From assembly GCA_002914845.1 (NCBI GenBank), contig JXTC01000215.1:53842-117841 (forward strand): a stretch of DNA of 64,000 nucleotides, written 5' to 3'. Shown here piece after piece: positions 36,001 to 48,189 of the stretch; position 1 is the stretch's first letter, and each line of letters starts with the position of its first letter. The notes below the pieces were generated by a model that saw nothing but the letters and a program-made list of their open reading frames with translations, did not search any database and was not told the origin of the DNA. Made by a program: the position numbers and the translations under genes. This DNA comes from Trema orientale (Eukaryota > Streptophyta > Magnoliopsida > Rosales > Cannabaceae).

Positions 36001-39000
36001 AAGACAGCGTTTCTCAATGGAGACATTGATGAAACAATATATGGTGCAACCAGAAAACTTTGTATCGGCAGATCCAAAGTCTATGGTTTGCAAACTCAAG
36101 AAGTCCATCTATGGTCTCAAGCAGGCTTCTCGTCAATGGTACCACAAATTTCATGAGGTAATTATCTCGTTCGATTTTGAGGTGAATCCTGTTGATGATT
36201 GTGCATACCATAAGTTCAGTGGGAGTAAGTTTATCTTTCTGGTGCTTTATGTTGATGACATACTACTGGCAAGTAGTGATATAGGCTTACTGCACGACAC
36301 CAAGAGATTTCTTGCGAAAAATTTCGAAATAAAAGATCTTGGAGTCGCCTCTTTTGTATTAGATAGACAGATACACCGAGATCGCTCTCGGGGTATCCTT
36401 GGATTATCACAAAAGAGCTATATCAAAAGAATGCTCAGTAAGTATGGAATGGATAAGTGCACACCAACAGACACTCCAGTGTCTAAGGGAAATAAATTTA
36501 GCCTCAGCCAAAGTCCCAAAAATGATTTTGATAAAGAAGCTATGCAACAGTTTCCTTATGCTTCGGCTATAGGGAGTCTGATGTATGCTTAAGTATGTAC
36601 GCGTCCGGATCTTGCGTTCATAGTTGGTATGTTGGGCAGATACATGAGTAACCCTGGAGTGGATCATTGGAAGGCAGCAAAGAGGGTTATGAGGTACTTA
36701 CAGAGAACAAAGGAATACATGCTCACTTATCAGAGATCGGACATTTTGGAGATCATTAGGTACTCCGACTCTGATTTTGCAGGATGTCTAGACAGTAAGA
36801 GATCCACATCGGGCTATGTCTTTCTTTTAGCTGGAGGAGCTATTTCCTGGAAGAGTATTAAGCAGACACTCGTAGCTACTTCCACTATGGAGGCAGAATT
36901 CATAGCTTGTTATGAGGCATTCAATCAGGGAATATGGCTGTGAAAGTTTGTCACCGGGCTGCATGTAGTAAATGGCATTGAAAGGCCATTGAAACTTTAT
37001 TGTGACAATAACTCGGCAATCTTATATTCTAACAGCAATAGGAGCTCATCAAAGTCAAAGCACATTGACATTAAGTTTCTAGCTGTTAAAGAAAGAGTTC
37101 AGAGTCGTTTAGTGTCAATTGAGCATATCGGTACAAACTCTATGTTAGCGGATCCGCTCACCAAAGGTTTACCACCTAAGGTCTTTCACGAGCACACTGC
37201 TCGTATGGGTGTTGTATTTTTGGATGGTGTGCAGTTTTAGTGGGAGTTTGTAATTTGGTTTAGATGCTTATTGTATGACACTTGTTTGTTTACTGCAGTA
37301 TTTGGTTGTTGATGATGGTTTTCATTGTAGACTCTGTTTATTATATATTATATGATGCATTTCATATTTTCTAGCTTTCCCATTGTGGTTAACAATAAAG
37401 ATTGCGGTAATGCACTAAAGGGGAAATACTACGGTCGATCTCAATAAAGTTCGGGTGGACCAGTTGGAAATAGACACGGTAAATCACATTGCGTGTAATT
37501 TCTATGCCACATTCCATACTCGATCTATGTCATTCGGGTGTATTAGTACGGTGATCATTGAGGGTTCTAGTTGCCATCCAAATAAGTGCAACGACGAGCG
37601 CTTTGGTTTCGTGCTGATATGTCTGATGGACGGGATTGCAACTTTGAGGATATTCAGGAATAATATGGTGTATTAATGGCCATACTTCAGTTCTGCGATA
37701 CAATTGTATTTGGTTCATATGTGTCCCAAGTGGGAGATTGTTAGGAAATTGTATTTCCTATAGTGGGCCACATATATTTTAGACAATTGTATTGGGCCAT
37801 ATTGTTCTTAAGCAGACCCAATAAGTGATTTAATTAGGGCTGGGTCAGGATATCTAACTGGGTATGGATACCAATGTGGATACCCTGTTAGTCACCCAGT
37901 TAGGGTTTGATGAATACCCAACAGGGGACTATATAAAGAACCTATTAGGGTTATGGTCCCTGTAGCCAAAAGAACACGTACGCTTAATTTTCTGTAACCC
38001 ACCATCAGTTACAGAGAATTCCATTTGAGTGACATTAGGCTTTCAGACTACAGAAGATCAAACCCTCTAGCAATTACAGTCAATTTCTTACGCTTCCGCC
38101 TCAGGTTCATCGTCCAGACTACTGTATTGATATTGGACTCAGGTATACTCAATGAATCCCTACCTATCAGTTTTACATGAATGTTCTAGGGTTTGTGTTT
38201 GGTTTTGCAATCCCATATATTCAAGTATAACAAACTATACTAAATATCTCACATTTTTTAACAATATAACAAATATGTTGGAGTCCAAATGTGCGAGCAA
38301 GAGAAAAATTAGAATTACTATATATATATATACGCATTAATAGAATATTATACCTTGAGGGTAGCCTGGTATAAGTAGGAACCAGAAAACCAAGTTTTGA
38401 TTGATAGGAATTCTTCCACACACAACGTTGTTCCCGTGAGTTCGGACAAATTCAGGAGCAAAACCATGAGAATTTGGATAATAGGTTAGACTTCTCACCC
38501 CACACGCAGGGAAAAGTTTCTTGGGTTTTAGCTTAAGAAATTCTCCTACGACTGAGCTGGCTCCATCGCATCCAATCAAAATCTGTTCAATACAAGTTCG
38601 TACGTGTGACAAAATCAAAACATAATGGCATCATCACAAATGAGAAAAACTTAGGACTAACGTGCATGTACATGCATCTCAAATCATATTAAAGATATGC
38701 AAACTAATGGTTCATAACGTTCATTATTTATAACTGATCAAATCTTTTTTATTTTTTTTTTAAATTTTTTTAAGGATTAATGATCCGTTAAGTTTTAAAC
38801 CAATATGAATTAAATTTTCTAATTTCTCGTTTTGCCTTTTCGATTTTCAGGCTAGTCCATACATTTATTTCATTAGATTTAACTGCATAGTTACTCTGAC
38901 GATTCAAAAATAAGTTTCGTATTTGGACCCAAAATTATGAAAGGAAAAAAAAAAATTATTTTAGTCCATTCCGTTAACGGAAAATATTAAAGGCAACTAA

Positions 39001-41326
39001 TTATATTAAAATATCTGAGTATATCTATTATCATGAGTCATCAAAATTAAGAGAAAATTACTTTGGCCTTTATTCTTCGTCCGTCATGAAATTGAAGAGT
39101 GGGAAAATTTGTCAAAGGGTCTAATTCCACGGAGAGAATGTGACATCCATAGCGTATGGTACCCTGGGGCAGACCTTCAGCAAGCATATTGATCAGATCA
39201 CTTCTTTTCACACACCGAGCTTCTCCTTTTCTAAGTATACAAGTATACATACCATAATATCAAAGCCCAATTACGCCTTTTAAAAGTATCAAACATCTCA
39301 ACATGTTTATTTTTCTTTTTTTTTGATAAAATAGCATGGTTGCCCCCTGAATTTTTCGTAAATTGGCAATGTAGCCATTGAATTAATTTTTTTTGTAATT
39401 AACCCCTTAAATTCTCAAAACAGTGGGAATTAACTCCAAACCGTTAAGAGCTGTTAAATTATAGACGGAAATGACATGTGCTAGTCATGTGCTGCATTCT
39501 TTAAGTTGTAAATAGTATTTCCTTAAATAGACATTTATTTGGAGTGAAAATAAAAAGAAATTTAAAAAAAAATTGGTAAAAATAAAAAAGTTTAAAATTC
39601 AAAATAAATTTAAACAATTTCAATTAAATTTTTAAATAATTTCAATTAAATAATTTCAGTTTAAAAAAGTTTAAAATAAAGAATAAATTTAAATATTCAA
39701 TTTAAAAAATAATTTTTAAATTGAATATTATTTATTTTTTAATATTTCTAAATTTAAATAATTTCAATTAAATTTTAATTGATTTTAGTTAATTATGGGG
39801 AATTTAAATTAGATTAGAGACAATTTTAGTAAAGTTCGAATTTTAAACTTTTTTATTTTTACCAAATTTTTTTAAATTTCTTTTTTATTTTCACCCCAAA
39901 TAAATGACTATTTAAGGAAATACCATTCATACCCTAAAGAATGCAATATATGACTGGCACATGTCATTTCCGTCCATAATTTAACAACTCTTAACGGTTT
40001 GGAGTTAGTTGCCACTGCTTTGAGAATTTAAGGGATTAATTGCAAAAAATTGTAATTCAAGGGTTACATTGCCAATCCACGAAAAATTCAGAGGGCAACC
40101 ATGCCAAAAACTCAATATAATATACACATGGATGTGTACATATGTATACATTGATGACTGATCTCAAGAAGCCGAGATAGTATGTCATACATATATATTA
40201 AAAACCTATATATGGAAATTCATTAAGAATAAATATTTGAAGGGAGTCCATTGGAAGAGAAAGGCCGGTAATCCATTTAGAAATTAAGTATTAATTCAGT
40301 GCAGTTTGATCCTGATTCTGATTATGAAATAGTTTCAGCTATAATTGGTGTTTAGTAAATTTGTTTTATGTCAGATTATCAGTTACCTAGAAAGCAATTT
40401 TTAAAAGTAGACTGTTTGGTAGAAAATTTTAGCAGTAGTTTTGAAAATCAAAATAAAAATTTCTTTAAGTAGCTGAACAATATCAAACTGATACTGATAC
40501 ATTATATATACATGTATATATATACTAATTGCAGCAAAAGCATACATATATATGTTTATACTGATATACATACAAGCATATATGATCACTTAAAATAAAT
40601 TTTTATGATGTGGTCGCAGACATAATCTAGTGATAATCATACATCTTCCCTTCAGTTTAAATTCCTATTCCTCCAAATTAAAAATATAAATAAATAAATA
40701 AATTTTTATTCTATAATAACATAAATGAGATAATCAAATGAATGTCTACACATAATGTACATATACACATATATGAGTTTCAACTTACGAGACTGGTCCT
40801 TCTCTTTGCTTGTTACTATCTAGCCATATGTCACGTACTCTGTTTCAATACAAAGAACTTGTTAAGATATTTTAACTTAAAGTATAAGCTTTAGTGGAAA
40901 GAATATATATTACCCTTGAATAGGAAGGGCTGTTGGTCTGAGCTTGGAGCCAACGCCGAGTTGATCAAGCGCACGCCAACCGTTTGTTAAAATGCCAATT
41001 GCTACTCCCCACGCTCGCAGCGTCTCTGATCTTTCCAAAACCACACTCCTTATACCTTTCCTATAATTTAAAGGAAAAGAAAAAAAAAACAAACAAAAAC
41101 CAAACCATAAATTAATCGTCAAATTGAAAATGAATTACTAACTATATGATAATTAGCGAATAATATTACATATCACTATTGGTGATGATGATATAAGTAT
41201 TACATATCATCGTGTCTCAGTTTGAAATTAGAAGAAAAGTTACCTGTGGAGTGCAAGAGCTGTGGCGAGACCGCATATGCCGGCGCCAACTATCGCGATA
41301 TCTATGATCTCTTCCGCGGCATCCAT
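30060..41326 (-). CDS. MO1: FAD-dependent monooxygenase, plant MO1/CTF2 group, six exons
   Basis: This is a flavoprotein monooxygenase related to salicylate hydroxylases. Exons: 41326-41244, 41060-40914, 40839-40789, 39230-39062, 38582-38354 and 30580-30060. All junctions have GT/AG and stay in phase, giving 399 residues, the usual family length. The N-terminal FAD-binding Rossmann motif is IAIVGAGICGLATALALH (GxGxxG at 14-19), followed by the acidic residue E37 in RSVVLERSE. The mid-protein DG motif is ILIGCDGASS (D156-G157). The C-terminal GD motif is TVAGDAMHVMGPFLGQGG (G291-D292). The end, LYDCGSL, resembles the Arabidopsis MO1 ending. The physiological substrate is not known from sequence. 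A foldback MITE sits in intron 3, and a copia element in the opposite orientation sits in intron 5, making that intron about 7.8 kb. The coding sequence looks functional. Whether the gene is still expressed cannot be told from DNA. Confidence 0.9.
30581..31544 (-). other. Intron 5 of the monooxygenase gene, part outside the retroelement
   Basis: AT-rich intron DNA between exon 6 and the copia insertion. It has an (AAAT)n microsatellite at about 31158-31174 and no recognised repeat or gene. The other remnant of intron 5 is the short 38238-38353 stretch next to exon 5. Confidence 0.7.
31550..32043 (+). repeat. 5' LTR of the copia element
   Basis: It begins TGTTAGGAAATTG and ends AGTATAACA. A TATA-like ACTATATAAAG (about 31739-31749) is well placed for the LTR promoter. 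It is directly followed by the tRNA primer-binding site. Confidence 0.93.
32320..33040 (+). repeat. Leader repeats of the copia element
   Basis: Between the primer-binding site and gag lie two unusual repeat sets. At about 32320-32445 a GC-rich tract repeats the word GGCGCCGCAGCGCCAC and variants, standing out sharply from the AT-rich surroundings. At about 32842, 32937 and 33023 the motif TCGGCCCAAAGGAAG occurs three times, spaced 85-95 bp apart. Both sets recur in the second copy at 61730-62470, so they belong to the family. Confidence 0.8.
33149..37240 (+). pseudogene. Gag-pol remnant of the copia element (fossil)
   Basis: Parts in order: a copia-type gag (from about 33150) ending in a CCHC zinc knuckle near 33900-33940; protease with DSGAT near 34040; GAG-pre-integrase with LWHRRLGH near 34460; integrase to about 35100; reverse transcriptase about 35700-36400, including the YVDD box near 36250; RNase H about 36740-37200. 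The order protease-integrase-RT-RNase H defines Ty1/copia. About six interruptions make it a fossil. The lineage within copia is not settled; a Tork-like or related clade is possible. Confidence 0.9.
37739..38232 (+). repeat. 3' LTR of the copia element
   Basis: It is the same length as the 5' LTR and about 97% identical by eye, preceded by the purine tract AAGTGGGAGAT and followed by the target duplication AACTA. Confidence 0.93.
39334..40104. mobile_element. Foldback MITE in intron 3 of the monooxygenase gene
   Basis: Two arms of about 250-280 bp are close inverted copies. The left arm begins GCATGGTTGCCCCCTGAATT; the right arm in reverse begins GCATGGTTGCCCTCTGAATT. Shared inner blocks include CCGTTAAGAG(C/T)TGTTAAATT and TTTCCTTAAATAG. 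The AT-rich middle also partly pairs with itself. There is no coding capacity. The intron transcript would fold into a very long hairpin. The superfamily is uncertain because no clean target duplication was seen. Confidence 0.8.
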
Positions 41327-41400
41327 TGGTTGTACTTACTGGAAATTACATGTTCTTATGGAGTTGATCAAAACTCTATTCTAGTTCTACGTTTCTTTGG

Positions 41401-41409
41401 CATATATAG
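41401..41409 (-). promoter_or_regulatory. Candidate TATA box of the monooxygenase gene
   Basis: Minus-strand CTATATATG about 75 bp upstream of the ATG at 41326. This is the expected distance for a core promoter with a leader of about 45 nt. The call is based on consensus and position only. Confidence 0.5.
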
Positions 41410-41419
41410 GGAAAATGAT

Positions 41420-43379
41420 ATTTGTGGATGATATATGAGTGGTTGGGATACATTGATTTATATATTAGTTGTGGAAATCTAGAGGAAGGAATTTATAATT
41501 TTATGTATAATGCGTTCAATTAAATTAATGCAATAAATGAGGTGGTCTGAATTATTACTAGCTTCCTAGTTTAAATTAATTGTAGGGTCACCTGCCAACT
41601 GATCAGTGACCACTTGTTAAATTTGACTTTGACTTTGGTCAAGTGCGCCAATGGAAATTAATTCGAATATTGCAGAGGGAAGTATATTTTACAATCCTTT
41701 GGATGGAAACGAAAACCTACGACGTATGCAATGACATCAACTTTCAACTTCAACTTCTTGTAAGGGGCAGAGTGGGTGCCCATTCATTTAAAGAACTATG
41801 CATGAAAGAAACAAAATTTACTATTGAGTAAATTACATTGACGAAAGCCTAGCCAATCTTTCTATGAAAACCTCTTCCTTTTCTTTTTCTTTTTTTTTTT
41901 TTTTTTTTATAATTGAAAACCTCTTCTTTTTTATTTTAATATTGATTTTTCTTATTGATTTCCATCCAGTCAATGAGGGAGATCCTCACTGGTGGAATTT
42001 TCTCTCCGTTACTCTTCTTTTGTTTTGATAGTCTTTTTATATGTATAATGATACATGTTCTAATATGTCTATAGCTTTTCTCCCACTCAAATTTAGACTC
42101 ATTTGTTTGTTATTATTTTTATATGATTTGTTGTAGTTTTCTTTTAAATATGAACTATATATGATTTAGATTTGAAAGAATTAATAGCACCGATGATTTA
42201 CCTCTGCATGAGATCTATCATATACAATTAAAAGGCTAACTTCTAAAAAGCTGAATAAATTCGATTAAAGGCCTACTAAAATTGAACCAAATTGGTCAAT
42301 TTGCTTAACTTCAGTGGCTGAGGGCAACGTGGCGTGTCACCCAAACACACACTTTTCTTATTTATAATTATCTTTCTAACACCCCTATCTTAACTATGTG
42401 ACCATATAGGTCAAACTAGGAAGTATTATTCATCTATAAACCATAACTTTAGTTTTGTTAAAAAACGTGGGCTAGTTTAAATTTTTCAAACTGTAAAACA
42501 AAAGAAGCTGTGTGGCATTACTTTCTGAAAGTGTCTTTACAAAATGTACAACCAAAAAGTATTAGTTTATCTTGCCATCAGTAGTAATATTTACAGTACA
42601 TCAAAATATTAAAAGACAAAGACATCGCCCACAAGTCAAGCTCCTCTACATCCGTATGATCATAGCGACAAGAAAGCGTGCTAACCAACTAGTAACTCTA
42701 TACATCATATATCTCCTCACCTGCATTACAGGAACTACATGAGCTAATGCTCAGTAAGTAAAGATCATGCATGCTCGTGAACGTATTTCATACATAAACT
42801 TTATTGAAATTCCCATTATACTCTTTCTTTCATAACTTTTCATTTTAAACCCGCAATAACATTTTACAGGCCAATTCCCACATATACACTTCAAAGAGGA
42901 TCGTTTAGAACAACCTAGGTGCACTTGAATTTCTTTCAGTTTAGACAAAGTTTAAAACTACTTTTACACTTTTCTGTTGGTACAACCAGCAACCAAATAA
43001 ATATATTTATATAATGGGATAAACAAAATATATATTTCAATTTTATAAAATCAGATTACAAGTATATAGAACTTATTCTAATAATGAAAACATATAAATC
43101 CGTAACAAACTTTGGGGCTTTAAGTCTAACTTTAATCCTTCACTTAAATTTCATATTTCTAGCAATATATTGTTGGCATATTTGCCCTAAAAAAGTAGAT
43201 TTTCAATTATATCCTTTAAGTATAAACAACTTTCTCTTATATGCAATTATGATATTTGCTAGATTAAACTATCTTAGTTAAATAGTTTATTAATCTGAAA
43301 AAGATTCCATGAATATATTTGTGTATAAAGAAACAAACATGATTAAGTATTAATTATGGGGAGACTTGTTTCTTTTTCT
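41420..43379. other. Intergenic, no recognised gene
   Basis: Upstream flank of the monooxygenase gene. It is AT-rich, with a long T-run at about 41890-41909. Short ORFs here have no recognisable domains. No repeat family was identified. Confidence 0.4.
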
Positions 43380-44960
43380 AAGTCTAAATAAACTAGTTCA
43401 CAATCTGTAAATAAAGATGGAATACTTTATTTACTATAGGTTATAGTGTTTGTCTATCTCAACGGGAATGATGTGTCTCAAATCATTGAAGTATGTGACT
43501 TCTGATAGAAACACTAATACAACATAAATAAGTTATGTGTATTGAACTGGACTAGGCGATATAAAGAATTGGAGTGCCGTAACTCAATTTTTATATTACC
43601 ACATACTAGCTCTTAGCATGTAGATCTTAATCCTTGATGTTTAACTGGACTTACTTTCATGGGTTGTAGCCTTTTGATTTGTTAAAAGACTAACCTCTAT
43701 AAAATTAGAGGTGAACTCTGGCATATTGGAGGTTATGGCTTATGAATTGATGGGATCACTAAATAGTTAAGGACACTATATATTAATGCCACTTTAGGTT
43801 CTTTCAAGATTTATGGAATAATTAAATCTAAAATCTTAGTATTCACTTTGTGAATTGGTTGATAATTTTGTCTAAATGGCCAATGAGAACAAAATTATCG
43901 ACAACATTATTCCTTGATAGAAAGATGGTAACTTAAAGGTAAATAGGTGTTGGAGGGGTATTACGGTAATTTCACCTATCTAACTAAGGCATTGTATAAG
44001 GATTCTATATGTGGTATAGAATATGCTAGATGGATCGGTTAATCAAAGTTAGTTGATTGAATCTCTATAAAAGGCATGACATCTAATCTAAGATTACAGT
44101 ATTGGGCCTTTAATGGAGTGTTCCTTTTACTAAAAATAATTATATAAATACCATAATAAGAGTTATTATGTATTTATCATATTATTAGAGCTTAGATTAT
44201 TTAGATCCATTAGGTCCCTTGTCTAACTCAATAAAGCTCATTAATTGGTTGGTGGTATTTGTGAAATTAGTTTCATGAAACTGTGTAAAATAATAATTCT
44301 ACACAGAAGTTGGTATTTTTATAAATAAGTTATATGAGTTGGATATATTTATAAAAATACACCCAAAGCCTAAATTGGAGAACAAGCCCAATCCTAGTTG
44401 GACTAGGGTTAGCAGTTTTTGGTCCCATATATATAAGATATATGAGAGGAAAAACTGCACAGTAACTCTAAGAGAGCTACACGCATAAGGCATAGAGAGA
44501 GATAGAGAATTCGGCCAACCCAAGGCTAAGTGAGAGAAAAAAAAGTTTTCTGCAACCTCACACTCTCATCTCACGTCCCGGTGTTCCATAGGATCAAGAA
44601 GGTGTTCTTGATCATTCTCCAACGAAGGATTCAACTTGGTGCCCACTCACTTAATCAACCAAGAGCAAGAGCATAGATAAGAAGATCTAGAGTTGGAGGT
44701 TTGATCACCATCAACAAAGAGATCAAGAAGGAGCACGCTATAAGAGGTAAACTCCAATCCCATCTCTAGGGTTTGTGCATCTAGATTTGGTTTATGTTAT
44801 ACATGATCTTTTATATGATATATGCATGTAATATGGTTATAAAAACTATTTTTATGTAAAAATTTTAAAACCTAAATCCGCTATTTTTTCTGCTGCGTTC
44901 ATGATGTGATCATGTGTTTTCCATAGTTTGCATGCATGTAAGTTTTTGTCCTAAGTGTTA
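43380..44960 (+). repeat. Possible LTR-type repeat (fossil)
   Basis: The sequence has the texture of a plant LTR: a long region of moderate composition, then a TATA-like CATATATATAAGATATATG near 44427-44445, then a leader-like region with CT/GA words, followed by AATCCGCTATTTTTTCTGCTG. Borders, target duplication and a partner LTR were not found, so this is a tentative call. Confidence 0.25.
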
Positions 44961-47043
44961 GGCAATTCCAGCATATATAAGGTTTTCTAAGACCTTTATT
45001 CATCAAGTAAAATCTTTAATTTAAGGGCTAAAGCAAAAGAAATAAAATACTAATTCAAAATTTCACAAAAAGCTCACCTTGATTAGTTTGAAATTTGGTT
45101 GAAGCTCTTGCCTTCTACTTCTATAAAATTGATTTCTAAGACTTAGAAATAAACATTAGGACTCAAGAGGACCTGGAGAAACTCTTACTTAAGTTGTAAC
45201 AAGTGGAGAATTTCAATTAGAAAATAACACTAAAGAAGAAGAATTAGTAGACTCACCTTGGCTAGTTTGCACTTATCTTGTTTTCTAGAGCTCCAACTTG
45301 AGTTCTACCACTTGAAAACTCTTGGATATGGCTAAGGGGAGTTGAGAAAAGTCTAGATAGTGGCTGGAGTGGTTCAAGTTGTGGCTGAAGAGAAAGGGAA
45401 AAGAAATGACCAGATTTGGTCTAAAATCAATACTTAATGACTAAGAAAAGACATAACTTAAATTCTAATAGGTGTTTTCGGTATTTCACACCCTAACTTT
45501 CCATGTGACCAGCTTTAAATCATTTTTGGCTTGCTCACCACGTTGCTGGCCATTCCTATACATTCAAGTGTAAACTAAAATGGTGAAACCTAGATTAAAA
45601 GATGAAATCTAGTCATACTTTGACTTATGATCTTATATGCCCAATCTTATTGTAATCTGGTGGAACCTAGCCCCATAACTAGTCATTAAACATAAAAATA
45701 AGTCAGTTATAATAATTCAAACATAGTATCAATACCTAATTACTAAAATGCACAAAAATGATATTACACTATTAAGTTGAATCTAAGCTAGCTTAGTGCA
45801 ATCAAAATGCGATTCAATACAATGAATACCACCTTGTGCTTACCTGGAACTAATATTTTAGAAAATGCTAGAAATGAGTTCTACACATTAAATTAAAGCT
45901 ATTTGATATGTTAAATGCACTGTGAATTTGGCTTCAAAAAGCGTGAAAAATGCATTTTACTGAAAAACTACCATTTGACCAAGTTATCAACAAACATGAC
46001 TTTAATACATCTGCATATAGTATTGCTATTCATGGACATATTCTTTGTTCCTTTTACACACCAAGCTCTCTCTCTGAGGGTACTGAGCCTTTACACTGCA
46101 TGGGAGCACTTCAACAAATATTAGTATAATAATATATATCGAAAGCATTTAACAATAAAGAATGAGTAATTTATTATAAAGTTGATACTAGTTACTTGAT
46201 ATGTCTATTATGCAATATGAACATGTTTATTATCAGCTTATTATGCATGTGAGAATCTTAGGCATCGCAATCTTTATACTTGAGTTCCACATTGTCTATA
46301 AACCAAAGAGTTCGCTCAAACTTTTCTATAAAAGGAGGTCGTGAGTCCCCATACTATACCCATTATCCGTAGTAAATAATTAAATCGGGAATAATACCCA
46401 TCATCATTCACTTTAAATAAATATACAAATTTTTAGGAAACATGGTTCTAGTTATCCAAAAGATGTAGTCATTCCATTAAAAAAAAAAAAAAAAATCCGA
46501 AATCGGAATTCCACTCGATGGATTTGGAAAGAAAACATCCATTTCCATTTTAGTAACCCACCTATTTTGCTCAAACTAATACATATAAATCAACTAAAAG
46601 AAAGTGAACTAAATTATTTGTTCACCGTTCTTTCCATCAATGTTTATATTAAATAAATGATCTTTGAAACTATTTTTAATACTGCTCAGTTGGTACCTTT
46701 GTTGTCGAAGTAGACATTCTCTTTTAACATAAACTAAAGTCAATACAGATAGATTTAGGGATAGATCAATCTCCCACGATGAAATAATAGTTTATACAGT
46801 GTTCTATTTCGTAATTAAACTAATTGAACATTTGTCTTTCTTTTTTCCTTAAAGTAATTCACTTATATATTAACGTGGGGAATTTTTTAAAACTTAATGC
46901 AAACTTAAGTTGGTTAGAGAGATTGTAATATATGTGAGAGATAAAAATCTCATATTGGAAACTTAAGGCATGGTAGAGTGATTCATAAGGGCACTTTCCT
47001 ACATAGAGTTACTTGTGTATGTTGGACATATGCTATTATTGTG
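44961..47043. other. Intergenic, no recognised gene
   Basis: It contains two segments with CTCACCTTG(A/G)(T/C)TAGTTTG (near 45075 and 45255) that look like an internal duplication. An A-run lies at about 46480-46495. No coding sequence or element with definable ends is visible. Confidence 0.35.
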
Positions 47044-47618
47044 CACTACAGGAAAAAAAAAAAACATAAACTAATAAAGTAATAAAAATAAGCTAAAAAA
47101 CATGCACCAATAAATATACAACATAATAAACATAAACTCAAAACTATAGACCATAAATAAACAGAAACAGAGAGATACAATTAATCCTAATCATATAAGT
47201 AACAGAGATATACAACTAATCCCAATCCTGTATATAGAGAAATACACAGAAACAGAAGCTAAGCAATAAACATGAATATCTAATAATCCAATAATCAGGA
47301 ACATCAAACAGACACTAATATGCCCAGAATTCCCAGAAAATGCAAGTGAGAATGAATACAGAAATAGAGTCCAGAAAATACCTAGAAAAGCTAAAAATAC
47401 CACAAATATGTCAAGAAAAATCCGAAAATCTACAAATTGCCAATAAAGACCATAAAATGCCCAAAAAATTAGAGAGATACTAAAGACCAAGCACAACAAA
47501 CCATAAAATCCAAATGTCCCAAATAAATCAAGACCAAAACCAAAAACTAAAGATTTGTTGAAAACAAATTAACAATATATATACACACACACATATATAT
47601 ACACACATACACCCACAG

Positions 47619-47656
<38 letters not shown>

Positions 47657-48189
47657 GAGACAATGTATGAGGATAGAGAGAAATGAAAAAAAGAGGAGGA
47701 AGAAGAGGCAATTAATTTATAGAACTATGCCTACTCATTAAAAGCATTAGCATAGAGTGCTTAACTAATGCGTCAGCATAGATTGGGAAATTTCTGGAAT
47801 TCCCTTAAAATGACATTGTATTGACGGAATTAAATAATTAAAACAAAAACTAAAATAAAAATTTGAATCATATACTGATACACTTAAACGCGTCGTGGAA
47901 TGTTTACGAATACTCATCGTGATGGATCGTTGATTAAGTGTCGGCAAAGGGTTTCAAATACATGGTAAAATGACCCACTTTTTCCTAGGAATCCTATTGC
48001 GATGCATTACTATTATTGCATCAGGAAAGGTTCTCATTACTGAAGAGTCTATCTTCGAGATAACACGCCAAGAAAGGGGTTTACCCCTCAACTATTTGAC
48101 GATGCCTTTTACTTTGGCATGTCAGCATTGATCACATTTACCTACGATCTCTATGGAATTTGTCGGCAAAGGCCTTCTTTTTTGTAGTG
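47044..48189. mobile_element. Non-autonomous CACTA element, about 1.15 kb
   Basis: It begins CACTACAGGAAAAAAA and ends CTTCTTTTTTGTAGTG, the inverted CACTA termini of the En/Spm superfamily. The right part has repeated subterminal words such as GTCGGCAAAGG (near 47940 and 48160) and GATGCATTA/TTGCATCA. A (AG)n tract lies at about 47622-47653. There is no transposase. The 3-bp target duplication is not intact (GTG against ATT), so the element is old or one end is misjudged. Confidence 0.6.

Larger units (their letters stand above)
31550..38232 (+). mobile_element. Ty1/copia LTR retrotransposon, whole-length but broken (fossil)
   Basis: A 6683-bp element with two 494-bp LTRs of TG...CA form and a perfect 5-bp target duplication, AACTA (31545-31549 and 38233-38237). 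The primer-binding site TGGTATCAGAGC (32046-32057) fits initiator Met-tRNA. A purine-rich tract precedes the 3' LTR. Gag and pol are in Ty1/copia order. The reading frame is interrupted roughly half a dozen times, so it is not active by itself. By eye the two LTRs differ at about 14 sites (about 97% identity), suggesting an insertion on the order of a million years old or somewhat more. It lies antisense in intron 5 of the monooxygenase gene. Confidence 0.95.

Noticed and set aside
43084-43281. 65-codon hydrophobic plus-strand ORF
   Set aside because: No start context, no homology recalled, AT-rich surroundings.
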